Source of the DNA: Caldilineaceae bacterium
GTDB taxonomy: Bacteria; Chloroflexota; Anaerolineae; Caldilineales; Caldilineaceae
Direction of reading: 5' to 3'
Length of the DNA stretch: 64,000 bases
Assembly (NCBI GenBank): GCA_022827195.1
Contig: JAJDTL010000028.1
Location: 1 to 64,000, forward strand
Shown: positions 15,822-24,374 of the stretch, in pieces
Layout of the letters: the number at the start of each line of letters is the position of its first letter
Position numbering within the stretch: the first letter of the stretch is position 1
Program-made: the position numbers and the translations under genes
Notes under the pieces: model-generated
Databases searched by the model: none
What the model saw: the letters and a program-made list of their open reading frames with translations, nothing else
Told to the model about the DNA's origin: nothing

Positions 15822-17330
15822 CTACTTTTGCCCAGGCATGCCGACTTGTCTGCCGGACAGGTCAAACGGCGGCGGCGGCCAGTGCAGCCCGCGCTGGCCT
15901 GAGAGTTCACGGTTTTGGGCCGGCTGCCATTCGCGCTGGGGCAGGCCGACCAGTTCGCCGTCTTGCAGCCACGCCTCGTCGCTGCCGTACAGCTCATCCA
16001 GCAGGTGCGCGGTCAAGGATTGGCGCAGTTGCGCGTGTTCCTGCGACGCGCTCAGATCGTGCATCTCGAGCGGATCGGCGTCCAGGTCGAAGAGCTGGAA
16101 GCGGTTGCCGGTGGGGTAGTAGATCAGCTTGTACTGGTCCTTCCGGACCATGCGAGTCGCCATCGGCCCTTCGCCCACTTCGCCGAAGAGATAGGGACGG
16201 CGTTCGGCGACCATCGACTTGCCCTCGACGCTATCGGGGACGGGGATTCCGGCCAGTTCGAGCAGCGTGGGCATGACATCCTGCCAGCCGACGAGGCGAT
16301 CATCCTCGGTGCCTGCCGGCGTGCGTTCGTCGCCGGCCGGGCCGAGGAGGAGCATCGGGATGTTGGCGGCCTGCTCGTAGTAGAGCCGCTTGGCCCACAG
16401 CCCGTGGTGTCCCAGCATATCGCCGTGGTCGCTGGTGAAGCAGATGATCGTGTTGTCGAGCAGCTTTTCCTCGCGCAAGGTGCCAATGACGCGGCGAAGC
16501 TGGTGATCGATGTGTGTGCAGAGCGCGTAGAAGGCACGGTGGATGCCCTGTAGAGCCCCTTCGCTGAAGGCGTCGCCGTAGCGGGTTTGGATCACCTGTA
16601 GCGGATAGGGCAGGTCGGCGAAATCTTCCGACCACGCGGCCCGATAAGGAAGCGGGATTTCGATGTCGCGGTAGAGATTATAGTACCATTCCAGCGGCAC
16701 GAGCGGCGGGTGGGGGTGGCAGTAGGAGAGGAACCAGAGTCCGGGCCGCGTCGGGTCGCGGCGGCGAATCATCCGGCACATCTGGTCGGTAGCCCAGTTT
16801 GTGACGTGGGTGTGCTCGGGCAGATGCCAGGGCCGGAAGTCGTACTCGTTGTTGCTCATGCCGTGTGCGTAGGAGCGACCCGGGTAGCCCTCCTCCCCCA
16901 TCCACAGCTCGTAATCGTCGATCGCCCCGAGAATGGGGCGGCCTTCCTCGGCGAGGATCACATCGTCGAAGCCGATGCGATCGCGCTGGGGGAAGACGTG
17001 CAGCTTGCCGACCGCGTAGGCCTGATAGCCGGCGTCGCGGAAGGTCTGGGCAAGCGTTGGAAAGGGCGGCATCGGCTCCTGCACCATGAAGTTGCGGTCG
17101 CCGTGCGTGCGCGTGGTGGTGCCGGTCATGAGCGTGCGGCGGGCGGGTATGCAGACCGGGCATTCGGCGTAGGCGTTGGTATAGCGCACGCCGGCGTCGG
17201 CCAGGCTGTCGAGGGTTGGCGTGCGGATAGCGCCGTGTCCGGCTCCGCCCATCAGGTATGCAGGCCAGTGGTCAGTCGAGATTAGAAGTATGGACGGCGC
17301 GTCGGCCGCGCCGCTGGCGTGTGGTGCCAT
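15822..17330 (-). CDS. Type I sulfatase, copy 1
   Basis: Hydrolyses sulfate esters, 502 residues, alkaline-phosphatase fold. The formylglycine signature is CIPAR (Cys60), in a C-x-P-x-R form that needs conversion of Cys to formylglycine. Metal-site segments are ISTDHWPAY at the N-terminus and FTSDHGDMLGHHGLWAK in the middle. No signal peptide is visible, suggesting a cytoplasmic enzyme acting on imported sulfated substrates. It follows the aldolase gene by 16 bases on the same strand. No formylglycine-generating enzyme gene is in the window. Confidence 0.93.
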   Translation of the reverse strand: MAPHASGAADAPSILLISTDHWPAYLMGGAGHGAIRTPTLDSLADAGVRYTNAYAECPVCIPARRTLMTGTTTRTHGDRNFMVQEPMPPFPTLAQTFRDAGYQAYAVGKLHVFPQRDRIGFDDVILAEEGRPILGAIDDYELWMGEEGYPGRSYAHGMSNNEYDFRPWHLPEHTHVTNWATDQMCRMIRRRDPTRPGLWFLSYCHPHPPLVPLEWYYNLYRDIEIPLPYRAAWSEDFADLPYPLQVIQTRYGDAFSEGALQGIHRAFYALCTHIDHQLRRVIGTLREEKLLDNTIICFTSDHGDMLGHHGLWAKRLYYEQAANIPMLLLGPAGDERTPAGTEDDRLVGWQDVMPTLLELAGIPVPDSVEGKSMVAERRPYLFGEVGEGPMATRMVRKDQYKLIYYPTGNRFQLFDLDADPLEMHDLSASQEHAQLRQSLTAHLLDELYGSDEAWLQDGELVGLPQREWQPAQNRELSGQRGLHWPPPPFDLSGRQVGMPGQK

Positions 17331-17346
17331 TGTCAGACTCCAGGAC

Positions 17347-18303
17347 TCAGTGATATTGCGCCAGGTCGGCGATCGCGGCCTTCACTTCGCGGGCGATTTC
17401 GGCGGGAACAAGCGGGTTGAACGGGGCGCCGTCGCCGCCGTCAATGTCGTCGAAGCCGGACTGGGCCATGGCCGAAATCACAGCCCCGTAGTTGTAGCGT
17501 CGCCCGCCGCGGAAGCGCAACTCCTCGAGCGCGAAGATTGCATCCTCCACCCGTTGGGACTCGGCAAAGTCACCGAGGCGCTGCGCGTTGTTTATGGCGT
17601 CGGAGGCGCCGGCATAGACGATGGCGATGCCAGAGGTGTGCCCCTTGGAGCCGAGCCGGGCCGCGCGCGTGCTGCGGTCGCCGATGCCCCAGATGACGAG
17701 ACCGTTGTCGCCGAGCGCGCGCTTGAGCGGCTCGACGTCGTCCTCGCTCGTGCCTACCTTCACGCCGACAAATGCTTCCGAGTCGCGGAAGAGGTTTTCC
17801 ATCTGGGCAATGTCGCGGCCGTCCTTGAAGTAGTAGATTAGCCGGGCGCCGAAGCAGTCGTTCATCTCCTCGCCGAAGGCCATGAACTCGCTGTACATGC
17901 TGTCGGGGTCGTAGACGCCGGCCAGAGGCATGATGAGGTAGGCGTCTGGAGGTCGCTCGAGCGCGGCGAGCTCGCTGATGGTCTGCCTGGCTTCGGCGAG
18001 TGGATTGGGCAGCACGCCGGCTACGTAAACGCCCTCGTGTCCCATTGCCCGCGTCGTGATGTCGACCAGGCCGACGTGCTCGGCGCGGGTCATCTGGTGG
18101 ATGGGGCTGGTGCCGGCGATGGAGAGGACGCGGGGGCGGTCTTCGCTCTGCCTGTTGTTCTGCATCAGGTAGCGCACGTTCTTGAGGTGCGCTTCGTTAT
18201 CGATGTTGCCGTTGCTGTAAGGCACGACGGGAATTGCGGTTACGCCTTCCAGCGCGGCCAGCAGCTCGGTGGTTGAGAGTTGGGCCTGTGTTGCGATCGT
18301 CAT
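17347..18303 (-). CDS. Dihydrodipicolinate synthase / N-acetylneuraminate lyase family aldolase
   Basis: A 318-residue class I aldolase-type TIM barrel. The start at 18303 (MTIATQAQL) is favoured by AGGAGGAG seven bases upstream. The Schiff-base lysine is in FVGVKVGTSEDDV. LSIAGTSPIHQMTRAEHVGLV corresponds to the pyruvate-binding GT(S/T)E-type loop, here altered. Members outside lysine synthesis cleave or dehydrate 2-keto-3-deoxy sugar acids, which fits the enolase-superfamily dehydratase immediately upstream and the sulfatase immediately downstream. Confidence 0.87.
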   Translation of the reverse strand: MTIATQAQLSTTELLAALEGVTAIPVVPYSNGNIDNEAHLKNVRYLMQNNRQSEDRPRVLSIAGTSPIHQMTRAEHVGLVDITTRAMGHEGVYVAGVLPNPLAEARQTISELAALERPPDAYLIMPLAGVYDPDSMYSEFMAFGEEMNDCFGARLIYYFKDGRDIAQMENLFRDSEAFVGVKVGTSEDDVEPLKRALGDNGLVIWGIGDRSTRAARLGSKGHTSGIAIVYAGASDAINNAQRLGDFAESQRVEDAIFALEELRFRGGRRYNYGAVISAMAQSGFDDIDGGDGAPFNPLVPAEIAREVKAAIADLAQYH

Positions 18304-18420
18304 AGGGGCTCCTCCTGTGACGGCAGGCGAAATGCCTGCGCCGTTGCTGAAGGTGGGATACTTGCTATACGAGAATCGTGCTGGGTTGTGTGTGCCGGGC
18401 CGGACCGCAGCCGCGCGCAC

Positions 18421-19581
18421 TCACCATTCTACCACCGAGACGCGATTTCTCTCTACCCAATCCCAATTTATTTCAACGCCGAGCCCCGGCCCCTGCGGGA
18501 CCGACACATGGCCGTTGGCGTCGATGGCGTCCAGTTCGTCGCGATAGTCGATGTAGAGTTCGGGCTCGTGGCTGGCGGGCGCCTTGGGGTGCAGCAGGCC
18601 CATCTCGTAGTAGTTCGTGTTGCGGATGGAGGCCATGCACTGGCGCTGGGCCGGGCCGGGGCCGTGGAATTCGAGGTCGATGCCGAGCGCCTCGCAGGCG
18701 TGGGCCAGTTTGATCACGCCGGTGATGCCGTCATAGCCGACGTCGCCGCGCACGTAGTCGGTGGCGTCGGCGAGGGCGAAGTCGATGTGCGGCTCGAGCG
18801 AGCGCACGTGCTCTGTCTGCAGGATCGGGGTTGTGATCAACTGGCGCAGCTTGCGGTGGGCGAACTGGGAGATGCCGCCGTCGCGGTAGGGGTCTTCGTA
18901 CCAGAAAAAGCGGTTCTCGTCACAGGCCCAGCCTACCTTGACCGCGTCGCCGAAGGTGATCAGCTCGCAGGCGGGGTCCAGCATCAGGTCCATCTTGTCG
19001 CCGACGCGTTGGCCGACGGCGTGGACGTTGGCGACCTCCTGGCTGACAGGGGCGCGTCCCCAACCGTGGATCTTGAAGGCCGGATAACCAAGTTCGAGGC
19101 ACTGTTCGGCGAAGTCGGCGAAGGCCTCGGGTGATGAGAGGCCGTCGGGCTGGTGGTCGCCGTGGTAGGTACTGGCGTAGCAGGGGACGCTCTCCTTGTA
19201 GCCGCCCAACAGCTTGTAGACGGGCTGCTCGTAGAGCTTGCCGGCGATGTCCCAGAGCGCGATGTCGATCGGCGCGAGGCCGATGCGGGCCACCTGCCGG
19301 AGGGCGCGCTTGACCTCGGTGTAGATCAGCTCGCGCTGCAGCGCGCTGCGGCCGATCAGAAAGTGGGCAAAGATGGGAATGGTCGAGAACTCGGCCGCGC
19401 GGCCGCCGGCGTATTCGCCGACGATGCCCTGGTCGGTCTCGATACGCAGGACATTCCCTTCGTGCTTGATGCGGTTGCCCGGCTCGTAGACGATGTTGAA
19501 ACCGTTGTAGTCGGTGCCGAGATCCTCTCTCTCGCAGGTATAGGTATGCAATTCGATTTTGGTGATGATCGGATCGGCCAT
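18421..19581 (-). CDS. Mandelate racemase / muconate lactonizing enzyme (enolase superfamily)
   Basis: Probable sugar-acid dehydratase, 386 residues from the ATG at 19579-19581 (MADPIITKIELHTY); the frame remains open upstream without conserved residues. An alpha+beta capping domain precedes the barrel. Metal ligands appear in order: Asp in DLMLDPAC, Glu in WYEDPYRDGG and Glu in LQTEHVRS. The second-strand base motif is FKIHGWG (K-x-H). Metal-assisted alpha-proton abstraction from a sugar acid would yield a 2-keto-3-deoxy acid, the substrate type of the aldolase gene 117 bases downstream. Confidence 0.88.
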   Translation of the reverse strand: MADPIITKIELHTYTCEREDLGTDYNGFNIVYEPGNRIKHEGNVLRIETDQGIVGEYAGGRAAEFSTIPIFAHFLIGRSALQRELIYTEVKRALRQVARIGLAPIDIALWDIAGKLYEQPVYKLLGGYKESVPCYASTYHGDHQPDGLSSPEAFADFAEQCLELGYPAFKIHGWGRAPVSQEVANVHAVGQRVGDKMDLMLDPACELITFGDAVKVGWACDENRFFWYEDPYRDGGISQFAHRKLRQLITTPILQTEHVRSLEPHIDFALADATDYVRGDVGYDGITGVIKLAHACEALGIDLEFHGPGPAQRQCMASIRNTNYYEMGLLHPKAPASHEPELYIDYRDELDAIDANGHVSVPQGPGLGVEINWDWVERNRVSVVEW

Positions 19582-19848
19582 AGTTTGCCCCGCCTGTGGG
19601 ATGGTTGGTTGCCTGAGGTGGCATAGAGACTGCGCGCCGGCGAAGTGCGCCCTGCACATTCTACACCGACTCACAGGAGTCCGCACCCCGCCCACAATAG
19701 AGTTGTATGGAAAGGCCGCCGCGCTGGCGGCGCCTTCCACACTTCCACCCCTGGCAGATCGGTGCTTCGATCCGGCCCGGGGGGCGTTCATCCCGGTATT
19801 GAACGGGGGCAGAAGCAATCGGCGCGGCCAAAAGGTGCGGGCTGGCGG

Positions 19849-20292
19849 CTAATCCTGGCGATGCGTTTTGCGGAGCAGGTCGAAGGCTTTCGTCCCGATG
19901 AACGGTCCGGTGCAGATGACAAGAACGCTCAGAATTGAAGGAAAACCGAGGTAGGAAACGGCAACCCATGCGGAGATCCCCAGGCCCAAATAGCGGAAAT
20001 AGAGCTTGAGGATATGACCGAAAGGACCCTCGTTCTTACATAAGAGCGTGTGTGTGACTTCGCCGGAAGAGATCGCCGCGACAAGAATGTACATCGGAAC
20101 AAGAGAGTCGAAGTAGCTGTGTGCGGTCAGGGTGACCATGATAGCAGCAAACAGGAACAGGAGCCCGACGGCATATCCGCCTACTTTCACATCTGTCAAG
20201 AATGCTACAGCGTTGCAGAATGCCGACGTACGCTCCTCCTCCGGTCCACATCGTCCCTCAATTGTGTCATTCACGGTTGAAAGAATCCTCAT
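19849..20292 (-). CDS. Hypothetical small membrane protein
   Basis: 147 residues with about four hydrophobic segments (VGGYAVGLLFLFAAIMVTL, LVPMYILVAAIS, LGLGISAWVAVSYLGF, ILSVLVICTGPFIG). Not recognised. No clear ribosome-binding site lies before the ATG. It stands alone between the dehydratase and a non-coding stretch. Probably a real inner-membrane protein, but the start is uncertain. Confidence 0.55.
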   Translation of the reverse strand: MRILSTVNDTIEGRCGPEEERTSAFCNAVAFLTDVKVGGYAVGLLFLFAAIMVTLTAHSYFDSLVPMYILVAAISSGEVTHTLLCKNEGPFGHILKLYFRYLGLGISAWVAVSYLGFPSILSVLVICTGPFIGTKAFDLLRKTHRQD

Positions 20293-20725
20293 CGTGTACT
20301 GCGCGAGAGGCCGCCCGCCATGGCGCGACTCTCACGACAAGGCACTTTCGGGTAAGTCCGGTGCTACCTATTGGGCCGCCTGGCCGGTCTGGGAAGCAGA
20401 AGACCTGCGGTCTTTCTAATAAATAGAATAGCGGCATTGGGCGGCGGCTTGCCCGTTGAAATATCCTGATTTCAGGAGGAGAACTTGCCGATTTTGGCGT
20501 ATCTGACGTCGGATTGCGGAGGTAAGTGGGAAGACTTGGAGCCAAGCGAGGTGTCAAAACGTGACTTCTGGCGACAAGGAGGAAAGTGAAAGGGGGCACG
20601 TGCAGGCGTTGAGGAGGGCAGCAATCGCGGGGAAAGACAGATGGATGAAGGGGAGCCAGCAGTCAAGACGAGAGTGCGATTGTCATAGCCGCGGCCGTCC
20701 CGAGAAGCCAGGCAGCAACGAAGCG
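20293..20725. other. Non-coding stretch
   Basis: 433 bases without a convincing gene on either strand. The only structure noticed is a perfect inverted repeat TCCTGA-TT-TCAGGA at 20464-20477. Confidence 0.6.
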
Positions 20726-21193
20726 CTACGCATGCAGCACGACCCAGCCGTCCTCGACCGTTACGTCGAAGCTCTCGACAGAGGGATCCTCTTCCTCGGC
20801 GCGCTGCTCGACCGTCACGTCGTAGGTCCGCACGCGCAGGCGGTGTGGATTGAAGACCGAGCGACCGCTGGTGATGTCGAACTCCCAGCCATGCCAGGGG
20901 CAGCGCAGGACCTGGCCTTCCCGCTCCCAGATGAACTCGCCGGGCTGGCTGGCGCGGGCGGTGCCGGTGATCGTTCCGCGGCAGAGGGGCGCGCCCTGGT
21001 GCGGGCAGAGGCTGCGCAGCGCGTAGAAGTCGCCGTGTACGTTAAAGACGCCGATCGAGCGGCTGCCGACATCGACGATCCTGCGCTCGCCGGGCAGTAG
21101 CTCGGAGACACGGCAGATGGCGTGGGGCCGCGTTCCGGCGCGGCGCGGGGTGGCATGTTTCGGGCCGTTGCCGGCGATTTTCTCTTTCTTCAC
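20726..21193 (-). CDS. Rieske [2Fe-2S] protein
   Basis: 155-residue ferredoxin-like Rieske domain protein. Ligands are Cys63 and His65 (CPHQGAPLC) and Cys98 and His101 (CPWHGWEF), giving a C-x-H and C-x2-H set. The short N-terminus is basic and lacks a membrane anchor, so this is more like the Rieske component of a non-heme oxygenase system than of a cytochrome bc complex. The start is a GTG at 21193, seven bases after the stop of the sulfatase gene, so both are likely on one transcript. No oxygenase catalytic domain is attached. Confidence 0.9.
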   Translation of the reverse strand: MKKEKIAGNGPKHATPRRAGTRPHAICRVSELLPGERRIVDVGSRSIGVFNVHGDFYALRSLCPHQGAPLCRGTITGTARASQPGEFIWEREGQVLRCPWHGWEFDITSGRSVFNPHRLRVRTYDVTVEQRAEEEDPSVESFDVTVEDGWVVLHA

Positions 21194-21200
21194 AGTCTTC

Positions 21201-22601
21201 TCAGTAGGGCCAGGCGCGCGGCAGCGGCCTCTCCGCGGCCAGCAGCTTGCGGCTTAGCCGGTGGCGCACGTCGGCCAGTTCGGCCGCGTAGGCTGGCTCG
21301 GCGGCCACGTCGCGGTAATCGCCCCATTCGGCGGACAGATCGTAGAGACATTCGGAGCCGTCAGCGTGGAGGACGTACCGAAAACGCTCTGTCCGCAGCG
21401 ATTTCCAGCCGGTATGTTCGGTCAGGGCGGAGTCGTCGACCTGTCCGTCGCCGTACAGCCGCGGCAGGAGCGATCGGCCCTGCAGGTGGGGCGGAATCTG
21501 AATTGCGGCCAGATCGAGGATGGTCGGCAGCACGTCGAGCGCCTCGGTCAGCCCGGAATCGGTGCGTGCGCGGGCAGCATTGCCCGGCAGACGCATAAGC
21601 AGCGGGACGCGGCTGCACTGGTCGTGGGCGGGGTAGCCCTTGCCGTAACGCAGGTGCTCACCTAGCCACTCGCCGTGATCGGAGGCAAAAATGACGACGG
21701 TATCATCGGCAAGACCCAGCTCTTCGAGCGAAGCCAGCATCCGACCGACGTGATGGTCGACCTCGCTGACCTGGCCGAAGTAGCCCTGCCGCGCCAGTCG
21801 CAGTTCTTCGTCGGGAAAGTTGTGCGCGTTGCGCTGCGCTTCCGCTTCTGGCGGAAAGGACGGCAGGGGCAGGGACGCAGGATCGTAGAGGTCGAAGTAC
21901 TGTTGCGGCGCCACCCACGGGGAGTGGGGCGAGTAGATGCCGGCGATGCAGAGGAAGTGCTGGCCTGAACGGGCCTGACGGCGCATGAATTCGATGGACT
22001 GTTCGGCGACAAATGCGGTGTGTGTCATATCGTCGCGGCAGCGAGCGGGAAGAGGACGCTTGGGAAAGCGTTCAGCAGGATGGTCGATGCCATCCTGCAC
22101 GTCCATTGTCCGTTGCCAGACCTCGGTCATCGGCGCCAATCCCCAGCTGATGTGCGGAAGCTGGTCGGGCGCGCGGCGGCGTACCCAGGCTCGATAGGCG
22201 TCTTCGTACGAGCCGGGCTCATCGGAGATCTCCAGGTGGTGGAAGCCGTATGGGGGATGGTGCGTGCGGTGATCGCGGTTGGCGTGGGGCTGAAAGTGCA
22301 GCTTGCCGACGTTGGCCGAGCGGTAGCCATAGGGGGCGAGGAGGCGGGGCAGGGTGACGGTGTCCTCGGGCACGGGCACGCCCATGTGGGTGATGCCGAG
22401 GGTGGATGGATACTGCCCCGTGAGAAAACTGAGGCGGCTGGGCATGCAGACGGGGTTTTGGACGAAGCAGTGATCGAAGCTGACGCTTGCGCCCGCCAGG
22501 CGGTCGAGATGGGGCGTGCAGACGTGGGGGTTGCCGCTGGCGCCAAGGGCATCCCAGCGTTGTTGATCGGTGTAGATGATCAGGAAGTTGGGGCGGCGCA
22601 T
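21201..22601 (-). CDS. Type I sulfatase, copy 2
   Basis: Sulfate ester hydrolase, 466 residues. The formylglycine signature is CMPSRLSFLTG (Cys52), the standard C-x-P-S-R form. Metal-site segments are IIYTDQQRWDALG at the N-terminus and FASDHGEWLGEH. No signal peptide is seen. It differs clearly from copy 1 at 15822-17330, so the two probably attack different sulfate positions. It is co-directional with the Rieske gene and divergent from an MDR dehydrogenase. Confidence 0.94.
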   Translation of the reverse strand: MRRPNFLIIYTDQQRWDALGASGNPHVCTPHLDRLAGASVSFDHCFVQNPVCMPSRLSFLTGQYPSTLGITHMGVPVPEDTVTLPRLLAPYGYRSANVGKLHFQPHANRDHRTHHPPYGFHHLEISDEPGSYEDAYRAWVRRRAPDQLPHISWGLAPMTEVWQRTMDVQDGIDHPAERFPKRPLPARCRDDMTHTAFVAEQSIEFMRRQARSGQHFLCIAGIYSPHSPWVAPQQYFDLYDPASLPLPSFPPEAEAQRNAHNFPDEELRLARQGYFGQVSEVDHHVGRMLASLEELGLADDTVVIFASDHGEWLGEHLRYGKGYPAHDQCSRVPLLMRLPGNAARARTDSGLTEALDVLPTILDLAAIQIPPHLQGRSLLPRLYGDGQVDDSALTEHTGWKSLRTERFRYVLHADGSECLYDLSAEWGDYRDVAAEPAYAAELADVRHRLSRKLLAAERPLPRAWPY

Positions 22602-22640
22602 GTGATCAAGAGAACGTGAGTAGTGGAATGCGGCCAGTGT

Positions 22641-22661
22641 AGTATACTATCCACTGTCCAC
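22641..22661. promoter_or_regulatory. Shared divergent -10 palindrome with heptamer pair
   Basis: AGTATACT (22641-22648) is self-complementary and offers a TATACT -10 box to both the sulfatase (minus) and the dehydrogenase (plus). It overlaps 22647-22661, which on the minus strand reads GTGGACA-GTGGATA-G, two units of the heptamer family. No good -35 box was found. Confidence 0.35.
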
Positions 22662-22700
22662 GGATTACTAACCATTGCTGTTTTATGCGAGGTACTTGCC

Positions 22701-23672
22701 ATGCTACGCGTAGCCAAGCCCGAAGGATTTGGTAATATCGTCCTGGAAGAGGTGCCTATGCCGCCGGTCGGGCCGCAAGAGGTCAGGGTGCGGAGCAAGG
22801 TCAGCCTGATCAGCAGAGGGTCGGAAATCCTAAGGCGTTACATGAGAGAGGAGGAGATCAATCCGGCGATTATGGGTTATTCGCTGGCCGGCGTGGTTGA
22901 CGCGGTCGGCAGCGAAGTCGCGCACCGCTTTCAGCCGGGTGACCGGGTGATGGCGGTCGCGCCGCATGCGCAGTATGCGGTGCAGCCATCTGAAGGGTAT
23001 GACGGGCCGCGCGTCTGGCCGATTCCGGACGACATCTCCTTTGAAGAAGCGACCTTCCTGCCTTTGGCTAAGAGCGGTGTCATCTGGGCGCAGTCGCCGG
23101 GCATCCGGCCCCGTCACACGGTTGTTATTATGGGACAGGGACTGGTTGGCAACCTGGTGCTGCAGGCGGCGCGCCAGCATCTGTGCGAGCGGATCATCGT
23201 TGTCGACGCGATCGCGAAACGCTGTCAGCAGGGACTCGACTACGGCGCGGACCACGCCATCGACGTGAACGAGACGGACCCGGTCGAGCGGGTGATGGAA
23301 CTGACCGAGGGTGAGGGCGCGGATATTGTGTTTGAATGTGTCGGCGGCAAACCGGGCTTGAACTCCTTTGCGCAGGCGCAGCAGATGGTCCGGGTCGGCG
23401 GTACGCTGCACCTGATCGGGCTCTATCATGGACAGCCGCTGCCGCTCGACGCGGCCAGGATGCAGCGGCGGCGCATGCTGGGCGGCTATTTTCAGGAGGA
23501 CCCCGGCGAAGTCATGATGGCGCGGACCGTCGAACTGATGCAGGCGGGGAAGATCCGGGTCAAGCCGATGATCAGCCATCGCTTCCCCTACCAGCAGGCC
23601 AAAGAGGCCTTCGACCTGCTCTATGAACGGCTGTCGGAGGCGATGGGCGTGCTGCTGATCTGGGAGGAGTGA
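22701..23672 (+). CDS. MDR-family dehydrogenase without zinc ligands
   Basis: Medium-chain dehydrogenase/reductase, 323 residues from the ATG at 22701 (MLRVAKPEGF), which has GAGG about nine bases upstream. The nucleotide-binding domain has VVIMGQGLVGNLVLQAA. The catalytic zinc positions of alcohol dehydrogenases are absent: the usual CGSD region is SRGSE and the usual GHE is GYSLAG. This resembles zinc-independent reductases or the MDR half of two-domain proteins that accompany Gfo/Idh enzymes. It is divergent from the sulfatase gene. The same SxGSE/GY signature occurs in the product of 29634-30710. Confidence 0.85.
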   Translation: MLRVAKPEGFGNIVLEEVPMPPVGPQEVRVRSKVSLISRGSEILRRYMREEEINPAIMGYSLAGVVDAVGSEVAHRFQPGDRVMAVAPHAQYAVQPSEGYDGPRVWPIPDDISFEEATFLPLAKSGVIWAQSPGIRPRHTVVIMGQGLVGNLVLQAARQHLCERIIVVDAIAKRCQQGLDYGADHAIDVNETDPVERVMELTEGEGADIVFECVGGKPGLNSFAQAQQMVRVGGTLHLIGLYHGQPLPLDAARMQRRRMLGGYFQEDPGEVMMARTVELMQAGKIRVKPMISHRFPYQQAKEAFDLLYERLSEAMGVLLIWEE

Positions 23673-23718
23673 GCGGAGTCGCTGGAAAGGAGAAAACTGA
23701 TCGTCGTCGAGTCTAAAG

Positions 23719-24105
23719 GTGGGTCTCAGCGAAGCGCATTCGCTAAGGATGGCAGGGCAGCAGGGGACCGCGACGGACATTGTTCGACATTTGGAACTCT
23801 TGCGGAGTACTTTTCCGAGGGATTTCGAAGTGTTTCCGCTCGTCGGCCCTCTCATGCCGGACTTCCTAGAATCGGGTTGGCTTCCCATGGGTACCGACGG
23901 GTGTGGAAGCTACTACATTTTCCCTCTGAATGGCGACTTCGGGCCGGGACTCGCGGTCGTGTTACACGACCATGAATACGTATACAACCCTGCCTACATC
24001 ATGGCTTTGGACCAGGAGGATTTCATCAGGTTCCTGGTCGAGGATAAAGTGACGAGTGCCGCATCAGCTCTTGACGGTGGATCGTATCGTTGGCCGTTCG
24101 AATAG
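23719..24105 (+). CDS. SUKH / SMI1-KNR4-like protein
   Basis: 128 residues. The C-terminal half, with LPMGTDGCGSYYIFPL, a LAVVLHDHEYVYN strand and EDFIRFLVED, fits the SUKH fold (SMI1/KNR4 family), used widely as immunity proteins against secreted or contact-dependent toxins. No toxin gene is adjacent. The annotated start is a GTG; an ATG at 23749 is an alternative. The N-terminal SUKH helices are short, so the gene may be a remnant or an orphan. Confidence in the fold is moderate. Confidence 0.55.
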   Translation: MGLSEAHSLRMAGQQGTATDIVRHLELLRSTFPRDFEVFPLVGPLMPDFLESGWLPMGTDGCGSYYIFPLNGDFGPGLAVVLHDHEYVYNPAYIMALDQEDFIRFLVEDKVTSAASALDGGSYRWPFE

Positions 24106-24374
24106 GAGGAGGTGTTGACGAGGGACCCTGCGAAACTTGAGTTCTCTGGAGTTCCGCTGCCCTGAGAAGCCTAGAGAGCGCTGCTTCCAATGGACCGTTC
24201 CTGTTTTTGCCACAAACGCCCGGCGGGAAGGAGTCTCCAATCAGAGGGCAGTCTCGTGCTACTCTAGCCGAGTCTCTTCGACCCAGCAGCTGCAAAGTAT
24301 CCTCGCGTGAATAACCACTGTTCAGACGCAACCCATGAGTTCCCGAATCTCCGTTCCAAACCGGGAGGCACTAG

